64,000 bases of DNA from Natronorubrum halophilum (GCF_003670115.1 NZ_QQTY01000005.1:124001-188000), one strand, 5' to 3'. Shown: positions 1 to 9,890, counted from the first letter of the stretch. A program made the numbers and translations. Notes: generated by a model from the sequence alone, not told the origin.

Positions 1-890
1 GCGGGGAGGCGCTTGATGAGGTGTCGCGGCGCGTCCTCGTCCTCGTGGACCTCCGCGATGAATCGCTGGAGGGCGATCTGGACGGGAACCGCGGCGCACA
101 TGCCGTCACCGTCGGCGTGGTGGCGGACGCGAATCGGGCGACCCTCGAGGACGGTTCGGCGCAGCAGCGTCGCGACCTCCTTGAGGTTGGGTCGGAGCTT
201 CTCGAACGCGGGCCAGTCGATCAGCGGTTCGACGTCGTGGGGTTCGGCGCGGGACTCGAGGGCGGCCTCGAGGCGCTCGCGAGCCTCCTCGGCGGCCTCG
301 TCCTCGAGTTTCGAGAGGCCGTCGACTTCGATCTGGACCGATCCCTCTCGGCGTTCCGGCGTGCCGGTGACGCGGACGACGTCCCCGACCTCGATCGAGG
401 GATAAGCGCGGACACCGGCCTCTTTGAAGGCGGCACACGGCACGACGCCGTACTCGTCGGTGATGTGGAAGATCGTCGGGCCGCCGGTCTGTTTGACCTG
501 CACGATCTCCCCTTCGAGGTGGATCTGCTCGCCGATGTTGGCCTCGAGGCGGTTGGTGCCGGTCAGGGCGTAGTCGTGGGCGACCGATTCGAGGGAGTAC
601 TCCGCTATCTCGGCGGGTTCGAAGGCCATGTCGCCGTTGTCTCGAACGGACTCGAGTTCGACGACGAGCTCGTCGCCGACGCCGTAGGTGCCCTCGAGAA
701 CGGATTCGTGGACGAGGCCGGAGACGGATTCGGAGAGATCGACGAAAACGCCGTAGTCGACGATACCGTTGATTTCAGCGAGGTAAGGCCGACCGCTCTC
801 GACGTCCTCTGTAGTACACTCAGCAGCGAGATCGTAGACGACGGAATCCCCGTCGTCTGCGTCGGGTTCCCCGACGGACTCACGTGTCAT
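1..890 (-). CDS. S1/OB-fold/DHH phosphoesterase, RecJ-like (3' end outside window)
   Basis: The frame is open from an ATG at 890 to the window edge, so about 296 N-terminal residues are visible. An S1-like RNA-binding domain lies at about residues 36-95, with the typical IVDYGVFVDL strand pattern. An OB-fold (tRNA_anti type) lies at about 119-195. A DHH domain begins near residue 250 with the metal-binding motif HHADGDG (257-263). This order matches haloarchaeal RecJ-like DHH proteins, which are single-strand nucleases or phosphoesterases acting in DNA repair, replication or RNA turnover; which substrate applies here cannot be seen. The gene follows the malic enzyme gene on the same strand after 93 bp, so co-transcription is possible. 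The family call is firm and the function is inferred. Confidence 0.85.
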   Translation of the reverse strand, partial: MTRESVGEPDADDGDSVVYDLAAECTTEDVESGRPYLAEINGIVDYGVFVDLSESVSGLVHESVLEGTYGVGDELVVELESVRDNGDMAFEPAEIAEYSLESVAHDYALTGTNRLEANIGEQIHLEGEIVQVKQTGGPTIFHITDEYGVVPCAAFKEAGVRAYPSIEVGDVVRVTGTPERREGSVQIEVDGLSKLEDEAAEEARERLEAALESRAEPHDVEPLIDWPAFEKLRPNLKEVATLLRRTVLEGRPIRVRHHADGDGMCAAVPVQIALQRFIAEVHEDEDAPRHLIKRLP

Positions 891-983
891 CTTGGCTCGT
901 CATTTGCGACGGTCGCGTATAACCCTTGTCAAGAAGCGACGACGAGTGTCGGCCGACCGGTGGAAGCGGATGCAGTGTCGCGC

Positions 984-3236
984 TTACTCCGCCTGGGCGT
1001 CGACGGTCGCAACGGCTGCCAGGTTGACGATATCGGAAACCTCGTCGTCGCGCTGGAGGACGTGAACCGGGCGGTCCATGCCGACGAGCATCGGACCGAT
1101 CGCTTCGGCACCGCCCAGGCGCTGGAGCAGTTTGTAGCAGATGTTGCCCGCCTCGAGGTTCGGCAGAACCAGGACGTTCGCCGGTTCGTCCAACTCGGTA
1201 AACTCGTAACTCCCCTCGAGCATCTCCTCGACGACGGCGGTGTCGGCCTGCATCTCGCCGTCGACCGGGAAGTCGATCGCCGGATCGTCGCGGAGTCGCT
1301 TCGCCGCCCGGCGGGGCTTTCGAGTCCCCTCGTTGTCGACGCTGCCGAAGTCGGAGTACGAGAGCAAGGCGGCTCGAGGCTCGACGTTGAACCGCCTGGC
1401 GAGGTCGGCCGTGTGGCGCGTGATCTCGGCCAACACTTCCTCGTCCGGGTCCTGGTTGACCGTCGTATCGGCCAGGAAGGCGACGCGGTTCTTGAACGTC
1501 AGCATGTAGACGCCCGCGGCGTAGTCGGTGTCGGGTGCCGTCCCGACGACCTGTAGCGGCGGGCGAAGCGCCGACGGATAGTGGTTCGTGAGCCCGGTCA
1601 ACATCGCGTCGGCGTCTCCCTGGTCGACCATCACCGACGCGAAGTAGTTGCTATCTCGAATGCGATCTCTCGCCTCGGTTCGGGTGATTCCCTTGCGCTG
1701 GCGGCGCTCGTAGAGCGCGTCGACGTAGCTATCGTAGTCGCCGGCGGACGGATCGACCACCTCCGGTTCGAACTCGAGGCCGAGGTTCGCCACGGCGGTT
1801 TTGATCACGTCTTCGTCGCCGATCAGGACCGGGCGGGCGATCTCCCGCTCTTCGATCTGGGCCGCCGCGCGGATGATCTTCTCGTTCGCCCCTTCGGCCA
1901 GCGCGAGTCGCTGCGGATCGGTTTTGGCCTTGTTGAACACCGTGCGCATCATCTCACGGGACTTTCCGAGTCGGGCCTCGAGGCGCTCGACGTACGCCTC
2001 GGGATCGATCTCGGCCCGGGCGGCACCCGAATCCATCGCGGCGCGGGCGACGGCGGGGGCGACCTCGAACAACACCCGCGGGTCGAGCGGTTTCGGGATG
2101 ATGTACTCGGCGCCGAACTGGAGCGGCTGATCGCCGTAGGCCTTGCGGACGGCGTCGGGAACGTCTTTTTTCGCGAGGTCGGCGATGGCTTCGGCGGCCG
2201 CGACTTTCATCGCCTCGTTGATCTCCGCCGCGCGCACGTCGAGCGCGCCACGGAAGATGAAGGGGAAGCCGAGGACGTTGTTCACCTGGTTCGGGTAGTC
2301 GGAGCGTCCGGTCGCCATGATGACCGTATCGTCGCGCGCGGTCTTCGCCGTCTCGTAGTCGATCTCGGGTTCGGGGTTGGCCATCGCGAAGACGATCGGA
2401 TCGGCGGCCATCGAGCGCACCATCTCCGCGGAAACGATACCGCCGGCGGAGAGTCCGACGAAGGCGTCCGCATCCACCATCGCGTCCGCCAGCTCGCCCT
2501 CGGGCACGTCTCGTGCGAATTCCCGGCTGTACGGGTCGAGATCGCCGCTCTCTGCTCGAGCGGTCGTCAGAACGCCGTCGATATCGACCATCGTGATGTT
2601 CTCCTTTCGGACACCCAGCGACACGAAAAACCGGGCGGTCGCGAGGGCCGCTGCGCCCGCGCCCGCGAAGGTAACGGAGAGGGATTCGAGGTCCTTGCCG
2701 GAGATTTCAACGGCGTTCAACAGCGCCGCGCCGGTGATGATCGCCGTCCCGTGCTGGTCGTCGTGAAAGACCGGGATGTCCATGCGCTCCCGAAGCCGTT
2801 CTTCGATCCGGAAACAGTCCGGAGCGGCGATATCCTCGATGTTGATCCCGCCGAAGGTCGGCCCCATCGCCGCGACCGATTCGACGAACGCGTCGGCGGT
2901 GTCGTGATCGAGTTCGATGTCGAAAACGTCGATGTCGGCGAAGCGTTTGAACAGCACCCCTTTTCCCTCCATGACGGGTTTCGAGGCCTGCGCGCCGATG
3001 TCGCCGAGACCGAGCACGGCGGAGCCGTTCGAGACGACGCCGACGAGATTACCCTTCGCAGTGTACTGGTAGGCCTCGTTCGCGTCCTCGTCGATCTCCA
3101 GACACGGCGCGGCGACGCCGGGCGAGTAAGCCAACGAGAGATCCCGCTGCGTGCTCGTCGATTTCGTCGTCCGGATCTCGATTTTCCCCGGCGGATCGTC
3201 GCGATGGTACTCGAGTGAGTCTTCGTCCAGTGACAT
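984..3236 (-). CDS. maeB: NAD(P)-dependent malic enzyme with C-terminal phosphotransacetylase-like domain
   Basis: This 750-aa protein decarboxylates malate to pyruvate and supplies NAD(P)H, linking the TCA cycle to pyruvate. The N-terminal malic domain covers about residues 10-160, with the conserved segments YSPGVAAPC and [11 protein letters not shown] Rossmann domain follows with [13 protein letters not shown] near residue 192. From about residue 430 the protein resembles phosphotransacetylase, as in the large bacterial MaeB type, where that domain is regulatory rather than catalytic. Start: an ATG at 3236 gives [10 protein letters not shown]; the upstream in-frame extension looks like non-coding sequence and was not used. 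It is transcribed away from the JAMM gene at 3436, so 3237-3435 should hold both promoters. Cofactor preference (NAD or NADP) cannot be decided from sequence. Confidence 0.95.
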   Translation of the reverse strand: MSLDEDSLEYHRDDPPGKIEIRTTKSTSTQRDLSLAYSPGVAAPCLEIDEDANEAYQYTAKGNLVGVVSNGSAVLGLGDIGAQASKPVMEGKGVLFKRFADIDVFDIELDHDTADAFVESVAAMGPTFGGINIEDIAAPDCFRIEERLRERMDIPVFHDDQHGTAIITGAALLNAVEISGKDLESLSVTFAGAGAAALATARFFVSLGVRKENITMVDIDGVLTTARAESGDLDPYSREFARDVPEGELADAMVDADAFVGLSAGGIVSAEMVRSMAADPIVFAMANPEPEIDYETAKTARDDTVIMATGRSDYPNQVNNVLGFPFIFRGALDVRAAEINEAMKVAAAEAIADLAKKDVPDAVRKAYGDQPLQFGAEYIIPKPLDPRVLFEVAPAVARAAMDSGAARAEIDPEAYVERLEARLGKSREMMRTVFNKAKTDPQRLALAEGANEKIIRAAAQIEEREIARPVLIGDEDVIKTAVANLGLEFEPEVVDPSAGDYDSYVDALYERRQRKGITRTEARDRIRDSNYFASVMVDQGDADAMLTGLTNHYPSALRPPLQVVGTAPDTDYAAGVYMLTFKNRVAFLADTTVNQDPDEEVLAEITRHTADLARRFNVEPRAALLSYSDFGSVDNEGTRKPRRAAKRLRDDPAIDFPVDGEMQADTAVVEEMLEGSYEFTELDEPANVLVLPNLEAGNICYKLLQRLGGAEAIGPMLVGMDRPVHVLQRDDEVSDIVNLAAVATVDAQAE

Positions 3237-3435
3237 ACGTTTCGGTACGAATACCCCTGGGAAAAGAGCCTCGCTATTACGGTTCGAGAGCGTATGTACA
3301 CCTATTTGATCCTTGAGAAACATCACGTACAATCCGGATAGTTCCGAGACGCGGCCGGAACCGGTAGACGGGCCGGCGCTCGAGCCGTCCACCCCTATCG
3401 GAACGTTTAGCAACCGCAAGCCCGCAGGTCGTGAT

Positions 3436-3933
3436 ATGGGTCTGTTCGACGCGCTGTTTCGCTCGAGCGAGATTCTCGGCATCGCCGAGGAGACGCTCGA
3501 GTTCGCCCTCGAGTCCTCGGAGGCGTCCCACCCGAACGAGTACATGGGATTTCTCCGGGGGACCGAGGCGGACGAAGTCGGGCTGGATCGAGACGGACTC
3601 GTCATCACGGATATCCTCGTGGTTCCCGGCACCGAATCAAACAGCGTCAGCGCGACCGTCAAGACGAACCAGATCCCGAACGACGTGAAGGCGCTCGGCA
3701 GCGTTCACTCCCACCCGAACGGCGTGATCAGTCCGAGCGATGCGGATCTAGGGACGTTCGGCCGGGGAAGCGTCCACATCATCATCGGCGCGCCCTACCG
3801 CCGTACGGACTGGCAAGCCTTCGATTCGCGGGGCGAACGGACCCAGTTGAACGTCCTCAACGTGGACCTCCCCGAAACCGAGGACTTTTTCGATTTCACG
3901 CAGGCGGATATCGACGACGAACTCCGACGATAG
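3436..3933 (+). CDS. JAMM/MPN+ (Mov34/PAD-1) metalloprotease
   Basis: The 165-aa protein carries a complete JAMM zinc signature: Glu35 in NEYMGFLRG, then His91-x-His93 in HSHPNGVISPSDAD, Ser101 and Asp104. The protein is therefore probably catalytically competent. In haloarchaea JAMM proteases of this family remove ubiquitin-like SAMP proteins from targets or process SAMP precursors; the substrate of this particular paralogue is inferred. The ATG at 3436 follows a promoter-like region shared with the divergent malic enzyme gene. FAD synthase (ribL) lies 159 bp downstream on the same strand, separated by a possible small ORF. Confidence 0.9.
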   Translation: MGLFDALFRSSEILGIAEETLEFALESSEASHPNEYMGFLRGTEADEVGLDRDGLVITDILVVPGTESNSVSATVKTNQIPNDVKALGSVHSHPNGVISPSDADLGTFGRGSVHIIIGAPYRRTDWQAFDSRGERTQLNVLNVDLPETEDFFDFTQADIDDELRR

Positions 3934-3934
3934 T

Positions 3935-4096
3935 ATGAGTATGCTCGAGACGACTACTGATCTGGACGACCGACGGACGACGGGACCGACAACCGAGGCC
4001 GGACGATCGACGGGTGCGAGAGTCACAGCGCGACCGACCGCACCCGCGGCCGTACGCGCGCCGGTGACCGCGACCCGAAGCCGGAGGCGCACATGA
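3935..4096 (+). CDS. Possible 53-aa basic small ORF overlapping the ribL start (ATGA)
   Basis: An ATG one base after the JAMM gene's TAG opens a 53-codon frame. It ends in TGA at 4094-4096, which overlaps the ribL ATG at 4093 as ATGA, the usual layout of translationally coupled genes. The peptide begins [14 protein letters not shown] and is then rich in Arg, Thr, Ala and Pro (about 13 Arg). I recognise no domain. It could equally be an untranslated spacer in GC-rich DNA, and the strongly basic composition is unusual for a haloarchaeal protein, which argues against it. Only the exact overlap at both ends makes it worth listing. Confidence 0.25.
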   Translation: MSMLETTTDLDDRRTTGPTTEAGRSTGARVTARPTAPAAVRAPVTATRSRRRT

Positions 4097-4524
4097 CGCG
4101 GACGGTTATCGCGCAGGGAACCTTCGATATCCTCCACCCCGGCCACGTCCACTATCTCGAGGAGGCCGCGGCGATGGGCGACGAACTGTACGTGATCGTC
4201 GCCCGCAAGGCGAACGTCGACCACAAGGAAGCACCGATCTGCCCCGCGACGCAGCGTCGGGACGTCGTCGACGCGTTAGCGGTCGTCGACGAAGCGATAC
4301 TCGGTCACGAGGAGGACATCTTCGTCCCGATCGAGGAGATCGATCCCGACGTGATCGCGCTGGGCCACGACCAGTACCACGACGTCGGGGCCATCGAAGA
4401 CGAACTCGAGCGTCGCGGCATCGACTGTACGGTCGAACGCGCGAGCGGGCGCGAGGCGACCGACGAGGACGAGATCCTCTCGACGCGGCGGATTATCGAC
4501 CGCATCCTCGAGCGACGCGGCTGA
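4093..4524 (+). CDS. ribL: FAD synthase (FMN adenylyltransferase), RibL
   Basis: This 143-aa cytidylyltransferase-fold protein has the nucleotidyltransferase signature [10 protein letters not shown] (residues 9-18, with the HxGH loop) and a C-terminal [10 protein letters not shown] segment equivalent to the ISSTxxR motif. Archaeal enzymes of this size and pattern make FAD from FMN and ATP. A glycerol-phosphate cytidylyltransferase would look similar, but the haloarchaeal orthologue is assigned as RibL. It lies downstream of the JAMM gene and is probably in the same transcript. Confidence 0.9.
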   Translation: MTRTVIAQGTFDILHPGHVHYLEEAAAMGDELYVIVARKANVDHKEAPICPATQRRDVVDALAVVDEAILGHEEDIFVPIEEIDPDVIALGHDQYHDVGAIEDELERRGIDCTVERASGREATDEDEILSTRRIIDRILERRG

Positions 4525-4638
4525 GAGGGGAGTACGACCGAGTAGCTCGTGGTACCGTCGGCCAGAAACCGCTCCAATTCTTGCAGCACTCGAGTACGAG
4601 CGTGGGTGCAGTTCCGGGAGAGCAAACGGGAGCGAGGC

Positions 4639-5328
4639 TCAGGCGCGTCGCAGCGTCGCTCCCGCGAGGAGGGCGAGCACGGCCACGAGCGCGCCGCCGA
4701 TGCCGAATCCGGGGACGGTATCGTCGCTACTCTCACCGCTCTCGTTGCCCGTTTCAGGCGCTTGAGCGTCGACGACGGTCGCGTTCTCGTCGACGATCAC
4801 GGAGCCGTTGTGGGTGAACGATTGCATGGACCAGTCACCCTCCAGGTCGCTCTCGACGGCGGTGATGTTCACCGGGGACGCCGCACCGTCCGCGCCGTCG
4901 TCGACGCTGAGGGTGAGCGTCGCAATTCGGGCGTGACCGGTTGCGCCGCCGTCGACGGGATCACGATACTGTTCGACGCGGGCGTAGCCGGCGCCGTTAT
5001 CGATATCGCTGTCGGTAACGACCGCCGTCTCGTTTCCTTGTTCCATCCATGGCCCGTGGTGAACGTCCTCGACGGTCAGGACGTCGCTATCGTACTCGAC
5101 CCCGAACGCGACCCGTTCGACGCCGACACCGCCGTATCCGCCGTCGCTGGTCATCACGACGGCGACGTGGATGGTCTCACCGGGCGGCGTCTCGGCCGTC
5201 TCCGGTTCGACCTCGAGGATCGTCGCGCTGTCACCGCCTGCAGCGGTCCCGGCGAACCCAACGGTTGCGAGACTCGCGAGCAAAACGAGGGCGACCACGG
5301 AGACGACCGAAATTCCACGTCCGCGCAC
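4639..5328 (-). CDS. Secreted cohesin-like surface protein with PGF-CTERM anchor
   Basis: The 229-aa protein (GTG start at 5328) begins with a Sec-type signal peptide: a short basic stretch, then a hydrophobic run ending near FAGTAAGG. The middle resembles a cohesin-type beta-sandwich, with segments such as ETIHVAVVM, GVEYDSDVLTV and ARIATLTLSVDDG. The C-terminus has an acidic spacer, then VPGFGIGGALVAVLALL and a short basic tail, which is the PGF-CTERM signal processed by archaeosortase A and replaced by a lipid anchor. It is therefore probably an S-layer-associated surface protein. An upstream ATG at 5397 would add a 23-residue Arg/Trp-rich stretch before the signal peptide, so I prefer the GTG. 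No dockerin partner is seen in the window. Confidence 0.8.
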   Translation of the reverse strand: MRGRGISVVSVVALVLLASLATVGFAGTAAGGDSATILEVEPETAETPPGETIHVAVVMTSDGGYGGVGVERVAFGVEYDSDVLTVEDVHHGPWMEQGNETAVVTDSDIDNGAGYARVEQYRDPVDGGATGHARIATLTLSVDDGADGAASPVNITAVESDLEGDWSMQSFTHNGSVIVDENATVVDAQAPETGNESGESSDDTVPGFGIGGALVAVLALLAGATLRRA

Positions 5329-5568
5329 GATTAGCTCGTCTCCATGCCGCCACGGCCACCTGCACCAGCCGACGTCACGACTGGTCCGTCGATGCACACC
5401 GGTCGACGACGCTGCATGATATTCGTACCCAGCGGCCAGATGGCATAAATACTCCGCGATGCCGAACGAGGGTCGTTCCGGTGGGGATCCCGGCTCGTCC
5501 CGTTCACAATCGGATGTCGTTCACTACGTGTCGCCACTACTGCGAGTCGGGAAACCGGGCCGAGATCA

Positions 5569-5892
5569 TCAGAAGGAGAGCTGTGGATCTTCCCGTCGCT
5601 CCCCCAGTGCGGGCGGCGTTCGATCGGAGTAGTAGCGCCGGCCGATCGCTCGGCTGTCGACCATGTTGAACAGCGCTTGCCGCGCCTCGCTCGGCGACTC
5701 GTACGTTTCGTTCGCGAACGAACCGAGGATATCGCCGACCGATTCCGTACCGTTCGGAAACTCGAGTACGTGTTCGCCGTACGCTTCGACGAGTTCTTCG
5801 TTCGTACTCGGGTACGAATGCTCCTCGAGTTGCCCTGCTAACTCACCGAATTCGACACCGAGCTCTCGATGTGGGATGTTGCTGTCAGTCAT
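5569..5892 (-). CDS. Small conserved haloarchaeal protein, DUF5789-like
   Basis: The 107-aa acidic protein (ATG at 5892) has the pattern of small haloarchaeal DUF5789-type proteins: YPSTNEELVEAYG, then FPNGTESVGDIL, then a helix ending ALFNMVDSRAIGRRYYSDR. No catalytic residues, signal peptide or membrane segment are visible, and I cannot assign a function. The family name is from memory of the pattern, not a search. An upstream start at 5925 would add an unlike segment and was rejected. Confidence 0.7.
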   Translation of the reverse strand: MTDSNIPHRELGVEFGELAGQLEEHSYPSTNEELVEAYGEHVLEFPNGTESVGDILGSFANETYESPSEARQALFNMVDSRAIGRRYYSDRTPPALGERREDPQLSF

Positions 5893-6240
5893 CGTCGATT
5901 CGGGATCCCTACACCACCGATTCACAAACGTCTATGGGGGTGTCAATCGGAGTGAACGGTTCTGATCATCCGGTACCAGTCGGTGGGATCCGGGTTCGGT
6001 GCGTACCGCTTTCCCCGCCGGATTCGCTCGCTGCGGTCGCGGACGTATGCTGGGGTACGTCCTCGCCTGCGTTGGGCAACACGGCTTCCGAACCCGTTCG
6101 CAACTGAGCGGTTTACCGGAGCCATCCCGACGAGTTCCACGGGTTCCACAGATCGCACACCCCTCCGACAGCCCCGAAAACGGGCGTCTCATCCCCTGAT
6201 AGCGAAGGGGTTTTACTCGGTCAGTATCGATTAGTTGGAG
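5893..6240. other. Intergenic region, no gene found
   Basis: These 348 bp separate two divergently transcribed genes. I see no convincing coding frame, tRNA or long repeat. The right end holds the probable promoter of the lipoprotein gene, and the left end should hold the promoter of the small gene ending at 5569. Confidence 0.6.
6193..6217 (+). promoter_or_regulatory. TATA-like promoter with a short dyad before the lipoprotein gene
   Basis: TTTTAC at about 6211-6216 is centred 27 nt before the ATG at 6241, the spacing expected for a leaderless haloarchaeal gene. Immediately upstream CCCCT (6193-6197) and AGGGG (6206-6210) can pair. The dyad plus T-run could also act as a weak terminator. 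Confidence 0.45.
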
Positions 6241-7515
6241 ATGACAGAACGGAACACTCGGCGGCGATTCCTCCAGACGAGTACCGTCGTCGGCGGGCTC
6301 GCGCTGGCGGGCTGTTTCGGTGACAGCGGTAACGATGATGACGACAGCACCGGTGACGAAGACGAAACCGAAGCGGTGTTCGACAGCGCCAGCCCGATCT
6401 GTCACGACTACACGCGGGACGGACGGTACGCCTACGTGACGCTCGGTCCCAACTACAGCGAGGGCGGTCTCGTCGTATTCGACTTCGAAGCCTTCGAAAT
6501 CGTCGCGGAGTTCGCGGATATTCCCGGTAACTTCGGAGCGATCGCCCATCCCACCGACGCGAAGTGCTACGTCAACGCCGGCCGCGCCGACGTCGAGGGT
6601 GTCGATCCCAAAGGCGAGTGGTGGGTCTTCGACACCGACGAGCACCTCCCGATCAACCCGAAAACCGGCGACGTCGACGCGGAGTACGATATCGACGAGA
6701 TCACTCGAGAGAGTAACGGCTACGACACCCACGGCATCGCGTTCACGCCCGACAGCGAGGAGCTGTGGATGGTCAACCGGGACACCGACGACGGATTCGT
6801 CGTCGATCCCGAAACCGACGAAGTCATCGACGAAATCGAGAACGCCGGCACCTCGCCGGACATTCTGACGGCCTCGCCGGACGGCGAGTACATGTTCGCG
6901 ACGATCCGCGGGCCCGACCAGCAGTCCGGCCCTCACGCCATCGCCGGTGACGAGCCGGGCGTCGCCGCCCTCGACGTCGAGAGCCGCGAGCTGGTTCGGG
7001 TCATCGAACCCGATCCGATCGACGGCTACTCCGACGACGAGATCGCGGACGAAAGCATCGCTATCCCGGACTACCACGGTATCGGCATCGTTCCCGACGA
7101 GGCCGACGGCGACTACGAGCTGTGGGCTCTCGATCAGGGTACCGCGACGCTGTACGTCATCGAACCGGCCGGCGACGGCTTCGAGGTCACCGCGGACATC
7201 AACCTCGGCGACGGAACGAGAGAGACGCCACACATGGTCGATTACGACTCCGAGTTCCGCTACGGCGCGATTCCGAGCACCAGCGGCGGCAAGACGCTGA
7301 TCGTCAGTGTCGCCGGCCACGAGATCGTCGCGGAACTCGACACCGGTGCCGGCTCGCACTTCGCCGGCGTTGCTCCCGGCGACGAGTCGATCCTCGTCGA
7401 CGTGATCGGTGCCGAGAAGTTCGTCGAGATCGATGCCGACTTCGAGAACGAGGCGTTCGAGATCGGCCGAGAACTCGCCCTCTCCGAACTCGAGCAGTTT
7501 CCCGGCGGCGAATAA
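6241..7515 (+). CDS. Tat-exported lipoprotein with YVTN-type beta-propeller
   Basis: The 424-aa protein starts MTERNTRRRFLQTS, a twin-arginine signal, followed by a lipobox LALAGC, so it should be exported folded and lipid-anchored at the cysteine. An acidic linker follows. The rest contains repeated blades typical of YVTN/surface-layer beta-propellers, for example YVTLGPNYSEGGLVVFDF, GIAFTPDSEELWMVNRD and ILTASPDGEYMFATI. Such propellers usually bind partners or are redox-enzyme accessories, but no adjacent gene points to a job. The ATG at 6241 is preferred over a TTG at 6235 because it matches the TATA spacing. Confidence 0.85.
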   Translation: MTERNTRRRFLQTSTVVGGLALAGCFGDSGNDDDDSTGDEDETEAVFDSASPICHDYTRDGRYAYVTLGPNYSEGGLVVFDFEAFEIVAEFADIPGNFGAIAHPTDAKCYVNAGRADVEGVDPKGEWWVFDTDEHLPINPKTGDVDAEYDIDEITRESNGYDTHGIAFTPDSEELWMVNRDTDDGFVVDPETDEVIDEIENAGTSPDILTASPDGEYMFATIRGPDQQSGPHAIAGDEPGVAALDVESRELVRVIEPDPIDGYSDDEIADESIAIPDYHGIGIVPDEADGDYELWALDQGTATLYVIEPAGDGFEVTADINLGDGTRETPHMVDYDSEFRYGAIPSTSGGKTLIVSVAGHEIVAELDTGAGSHFAGVAPGDESILVDVIGAEKFVEIDADFENEAFEIGRELALSELEQFPGGE

Positions 7516-7553
7516 GGAGAGCGGATCGAACGCGGACTCGAGCGGATCTACAG

Positions 7554-7561
7554 TTCTTTTT
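7554..7561 (+). terminator. T-run downstream of the lipoprotein gene
   Basis: TTCTTTTT begins about 39 nt after the stop codon. Archaeal transcription ends mainly at T-runs without a required hairpin, so this is a likely terminator. Confidence 0.4.
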
Positions 7562-7700
7562 GCGACGGGGATCGTGAACAGCGCAGCGATATCGAAGACC
7601 GAAACCGGACGACTGCTGTGCGTTCCCAGTGACGAACCGGTCGGAGAAAAGAGACGGGCGCTGGTTCACACGGTTTTGCGGCCCCGTTCGAGTCGCTCGC

Positions 7701-7856
7701 TCAGTTTTCCAGAATGACCGGCGGTGGCAGTCGCAGCGAATCGACCGCGTGGCCCGTCTCGACGAAGTGGTCGATCGCTCGCTTCGATACCTCCGCTTCG
7801 GTGTAGCCCTCGGCAGTGCTGGCCTGCCACCCACATTCGAGGCAGTATTTACACAT
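7701..7856 (-). CDS. 51-aa zinc-finger microprotein
   Basis: An ATG at 7856 opens a 51-residue protein starting MCKYCLECGWQAS and ending PPPVILEN. Cys2, Cys5 and Cys8 and the pair His30/His36 in HFVETGH make a plausible C/C/H/H zinc site. A helix-like EAEVSKRAIDHFVETGH segment separates them. Small single-zinc-finger proteins are common in haloarchaea and several affect gene regulation, but I cannot assign a role here. It sits alone between the lipoprotein gene and ilvD, transcribed opposite to both. The non-random Cys/His layout is the main evidence that it is real. Confidence 0.75.
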   Translation of the reverse strand: MCKYCLECGWQASTAEGYTEAEVSKRAIDHFVETGHAVDSLRLPPPVILEN

Positions 7857-8090
7857 TCGTTACTCTGTCAGTCACTCTGTGGCACTGGCGGGAAAGACCA
7901 GTGCAGGAAAGCGAAGGTACGAGCGTGTGCAGGGTCGGAAACCACGGTGAAACGGCGAAATCGGCCGCGGATCGTTATTTTTCTCCGAGTGAATTTCTCC
8001 GTTCGACACCGAGCGGTATCACCGCATCGCGTACCGCCGGGCGAAAGTCACGGGTCGTGTGATCTGGGAGCCAGTGCCGGTATCCGAGGC

Positions 8091-8097
8091 TTTTAAG
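8091..8097 (+). promoter_or_regulatory. TATA box of ilvD
   Basis: TTTTAAG is centred 27 nt before the ATG at 8121, fitting a leaderless transcript. The remainder of 7857-8120 holds no gene I can support. Confidence 0.6.
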
Positions 8098-8120
8098 CGC
8101 CGAGGTGGCAATCCCACGGT

Positions 8121-9857
8121 ATGAGCCAACAGCCCGAACAGCGATCGCCCGCGGAGGGCAAACCCGACGAGCTGCCGAGCAAGGAGGTCACGGAGGGGAC
8201 CGAACGAGCACCCCACCGTGCGATGTTCCGCGCGATGGGATACGACGACGAGGACCTCTCCTCGCCGATGGTGGGCGTCGCGAACCCGGCCGCGGACATC
8301 ACGCCCTGTAACGTTCACTTAGACGACGTCGCCCAGTCAGCGTACGACGCGATCGACGACGCCGACGGCATGCCGATCGAGTTCGGCACGATCACGATCT
8401 CCGACGCCATCTCGATGGGTACCGAGGGAATGAAGGCGTCCCTGATCTCGCGGGAGGTCATCGCCGACTCCGTCGAACTGGTGGCCTTCGGCGAGCGCAT
8501 GGACGGCCTCGTCACCGTCGGCGGCTGCGACAAGAACATGCCCGGAATGATGATGGCCGCCATTCGAACGGACCTGCCGAGCGTCTTCCTCTACGGCGGC
8601 TCCATCATGCCGGGCGAGCACGAGGGCCGCGAAATCACGGTCCAGAACGTTTTCGAGGGTGTCGGTGCCGTGGCCGACGGCGAGATGTCCGAAGACGAAC
8701 TCGACGAGATGGAGCGCAACGCCTGCCCCGGTGCCGGCTCCTGTGGCGGCATGTTCACCGCCAACACGATGGCCTCGATCTCCGAGACTATCGGGTTCGC
8801 ACCGCTCGGGTCGTCCTCGCCGCCAGCGGAGGACGAGGCCCGCTACGAGGTCGCCCGCGAGAGCGGCGAACTCGCCGTCGAGGTCGTCCGAGAGCAACGA
8901 AAGCCTTCGGACTTCCTCTCGAGGGAATCGTTCGAGAACGCCATCGCGCTGCAGGTGGCCATCGGCGGCTCGACCAACGCCGTGCTCCACCTGCTGGCGA
9001 TGGCCGCCGAGGCCGGCGTCGATCTCGACATCGAGGACTTCAACGAGATCAGCCGCTCCACGCCGAAGATCGCCAAGCTCCAGCCAGGCGGCACGCGCGT
9101 GATGAACGACCTCCACGAGGTCGGCGGCGTTCCGGTCGTCCTGAGCGAACTTCTCGAGGCCGACCTGCTCCACGGCGACGCGCTGACCGTCACGGGAGAG
9201 ACGATGGCCGAGGCGCTCGAGCGCGTGGATCCGCCGCGGATCGGCGACCTCGACGCCGACTTCCTCTACACCGTCGACGACCCCGTCGACGAGCGGGGTG
9301 CGATCCGCATCCTCACGGGGAACCTCGCGCCCGACGGTGCCGTCATCAAGATCACCGGCGAGGACCACCTCCGTCACGAGGGGCCGGTCCGCGTCTTCGA
9401 GGAGGAGGAGAACGCGATGGCGTACGTCCAGGAGGGACGCGTCGAGGCCGGCGACGTCCTCTGTATTCGCAACGAGGGACCCCGCGGCGGACCCGGCATG
9501 CGCGAGATGCTCGGCGTCACGAGCGCGGTCGCCGGCCAGGGCCACGCCGAGGACGTCGCGCTGTTCACGGACGGCCGGTTCTCCGGTGCCACCCGCGGGT
9601 TCTCGATCGGTCACGTCGCGCCCGAGGCCGCCGCCGGCGGCCCCATCGGGGCACTCGAGGACGGCGACATCGTGACCATCGATATCGACGAACTCGAGCT
9701 TTCCGTGGATCTCTCCGACGAAGAACTCGACGCGCGTCTCGAAGAGCGCGACCTCCCGGAACCCCAGTACACGACCGGCGTGCTGGCGAAGTACGGCCAG
9801 CTATTCGGCTCCGCGGCCAACGGGGCCGTGACGAACCCCGGCGCGAAGCAGGACTGA
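8121..9857 (+). CDS. ilvD: Dihydroxy-acid dehydratase (branched-chain amino acid synthesis)
   Basis: The 578-aa protein dehydrates 2,3-dihydroxy-isovalerate and 2,3-dihydroxy-3-methylvalerate to the keto acids for valine, leucine and isoleucine. The three iron-sulfur cysteine regions of the IlvD/Edd family are present: [15 protein letters not shown] near residue 60, [10 protein letters not shown] near 135, and [16 protein letters not shown] near 207. Length and the C-terminal GRFSG and [10 protein letters not shown] segments also match. It appears monocistronic, with its own TATA box and a T-run after the stop. No other ilv gene is in the window. Confidence 0.97.
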   Translation: MSQQPEQRSPAEGKPDELPSKEVTEGTERAPHRAMFRAMGYDDEDLSSPMVGVANPAADITPCNVHLDDVAQSAYDAIDDADGMPIEFGTITISDAISMGTEGMKASLISREVIADSVELVAFGERMDGLVTVGGCDKNMPGMMMAAIRTDLPSVFLYGGSIMPGEHEGREITVQNVFEGVGAVADGEMSEDELDEMERNACPGAGSCGGMFTANTMASISETIGFAPLGSSSPPAEDEARYEVARESGELAVEVVREQRKPSDFLSRESFENAIALQVAIGGSTNAVLHLLAMAAEAGVDLDIEDFNEISRSTPKIAKLQPGGTRVMNDLHEVGGVPVVLSELLEADLLHGDALTVTGETMAEALERVDPPRIGDLDADFLYTVDDPVDERGAIRILTGNLAPDGAVIKITGEDHLRHEGPVRVFEEEENAMAYVQEGRVEAGDVLCIRNEGPRGGPGMREMLGVTSAVAGQGHAEDVALFTDGRFSGATRGFSIGHVAPEAAAGGPIGALEDGDIVTIDIDELELSVDLSDEELDARLEERDLPEPQYTTGVLAKYGQLFGSAANGAVTNPGAKQD

Positions 9858-9890
9858 CGGACGATCGGCTCGATCGCCGCGTCGCGTCCA

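Noticed and set aside
21-1556. Long open frame opposite the DHH and malic enzyme genes
   Set aside because: It is antisense to two recognised genes and consists of Val/Asp/Gly/Arg-rich shadow sequence typical of high-GC DNA; no domain is visible.
8337-9614. Long open frame antisense to ilvD
   Set aside because: It follows ilvD codon structure in reverse and has no recognisable motif.
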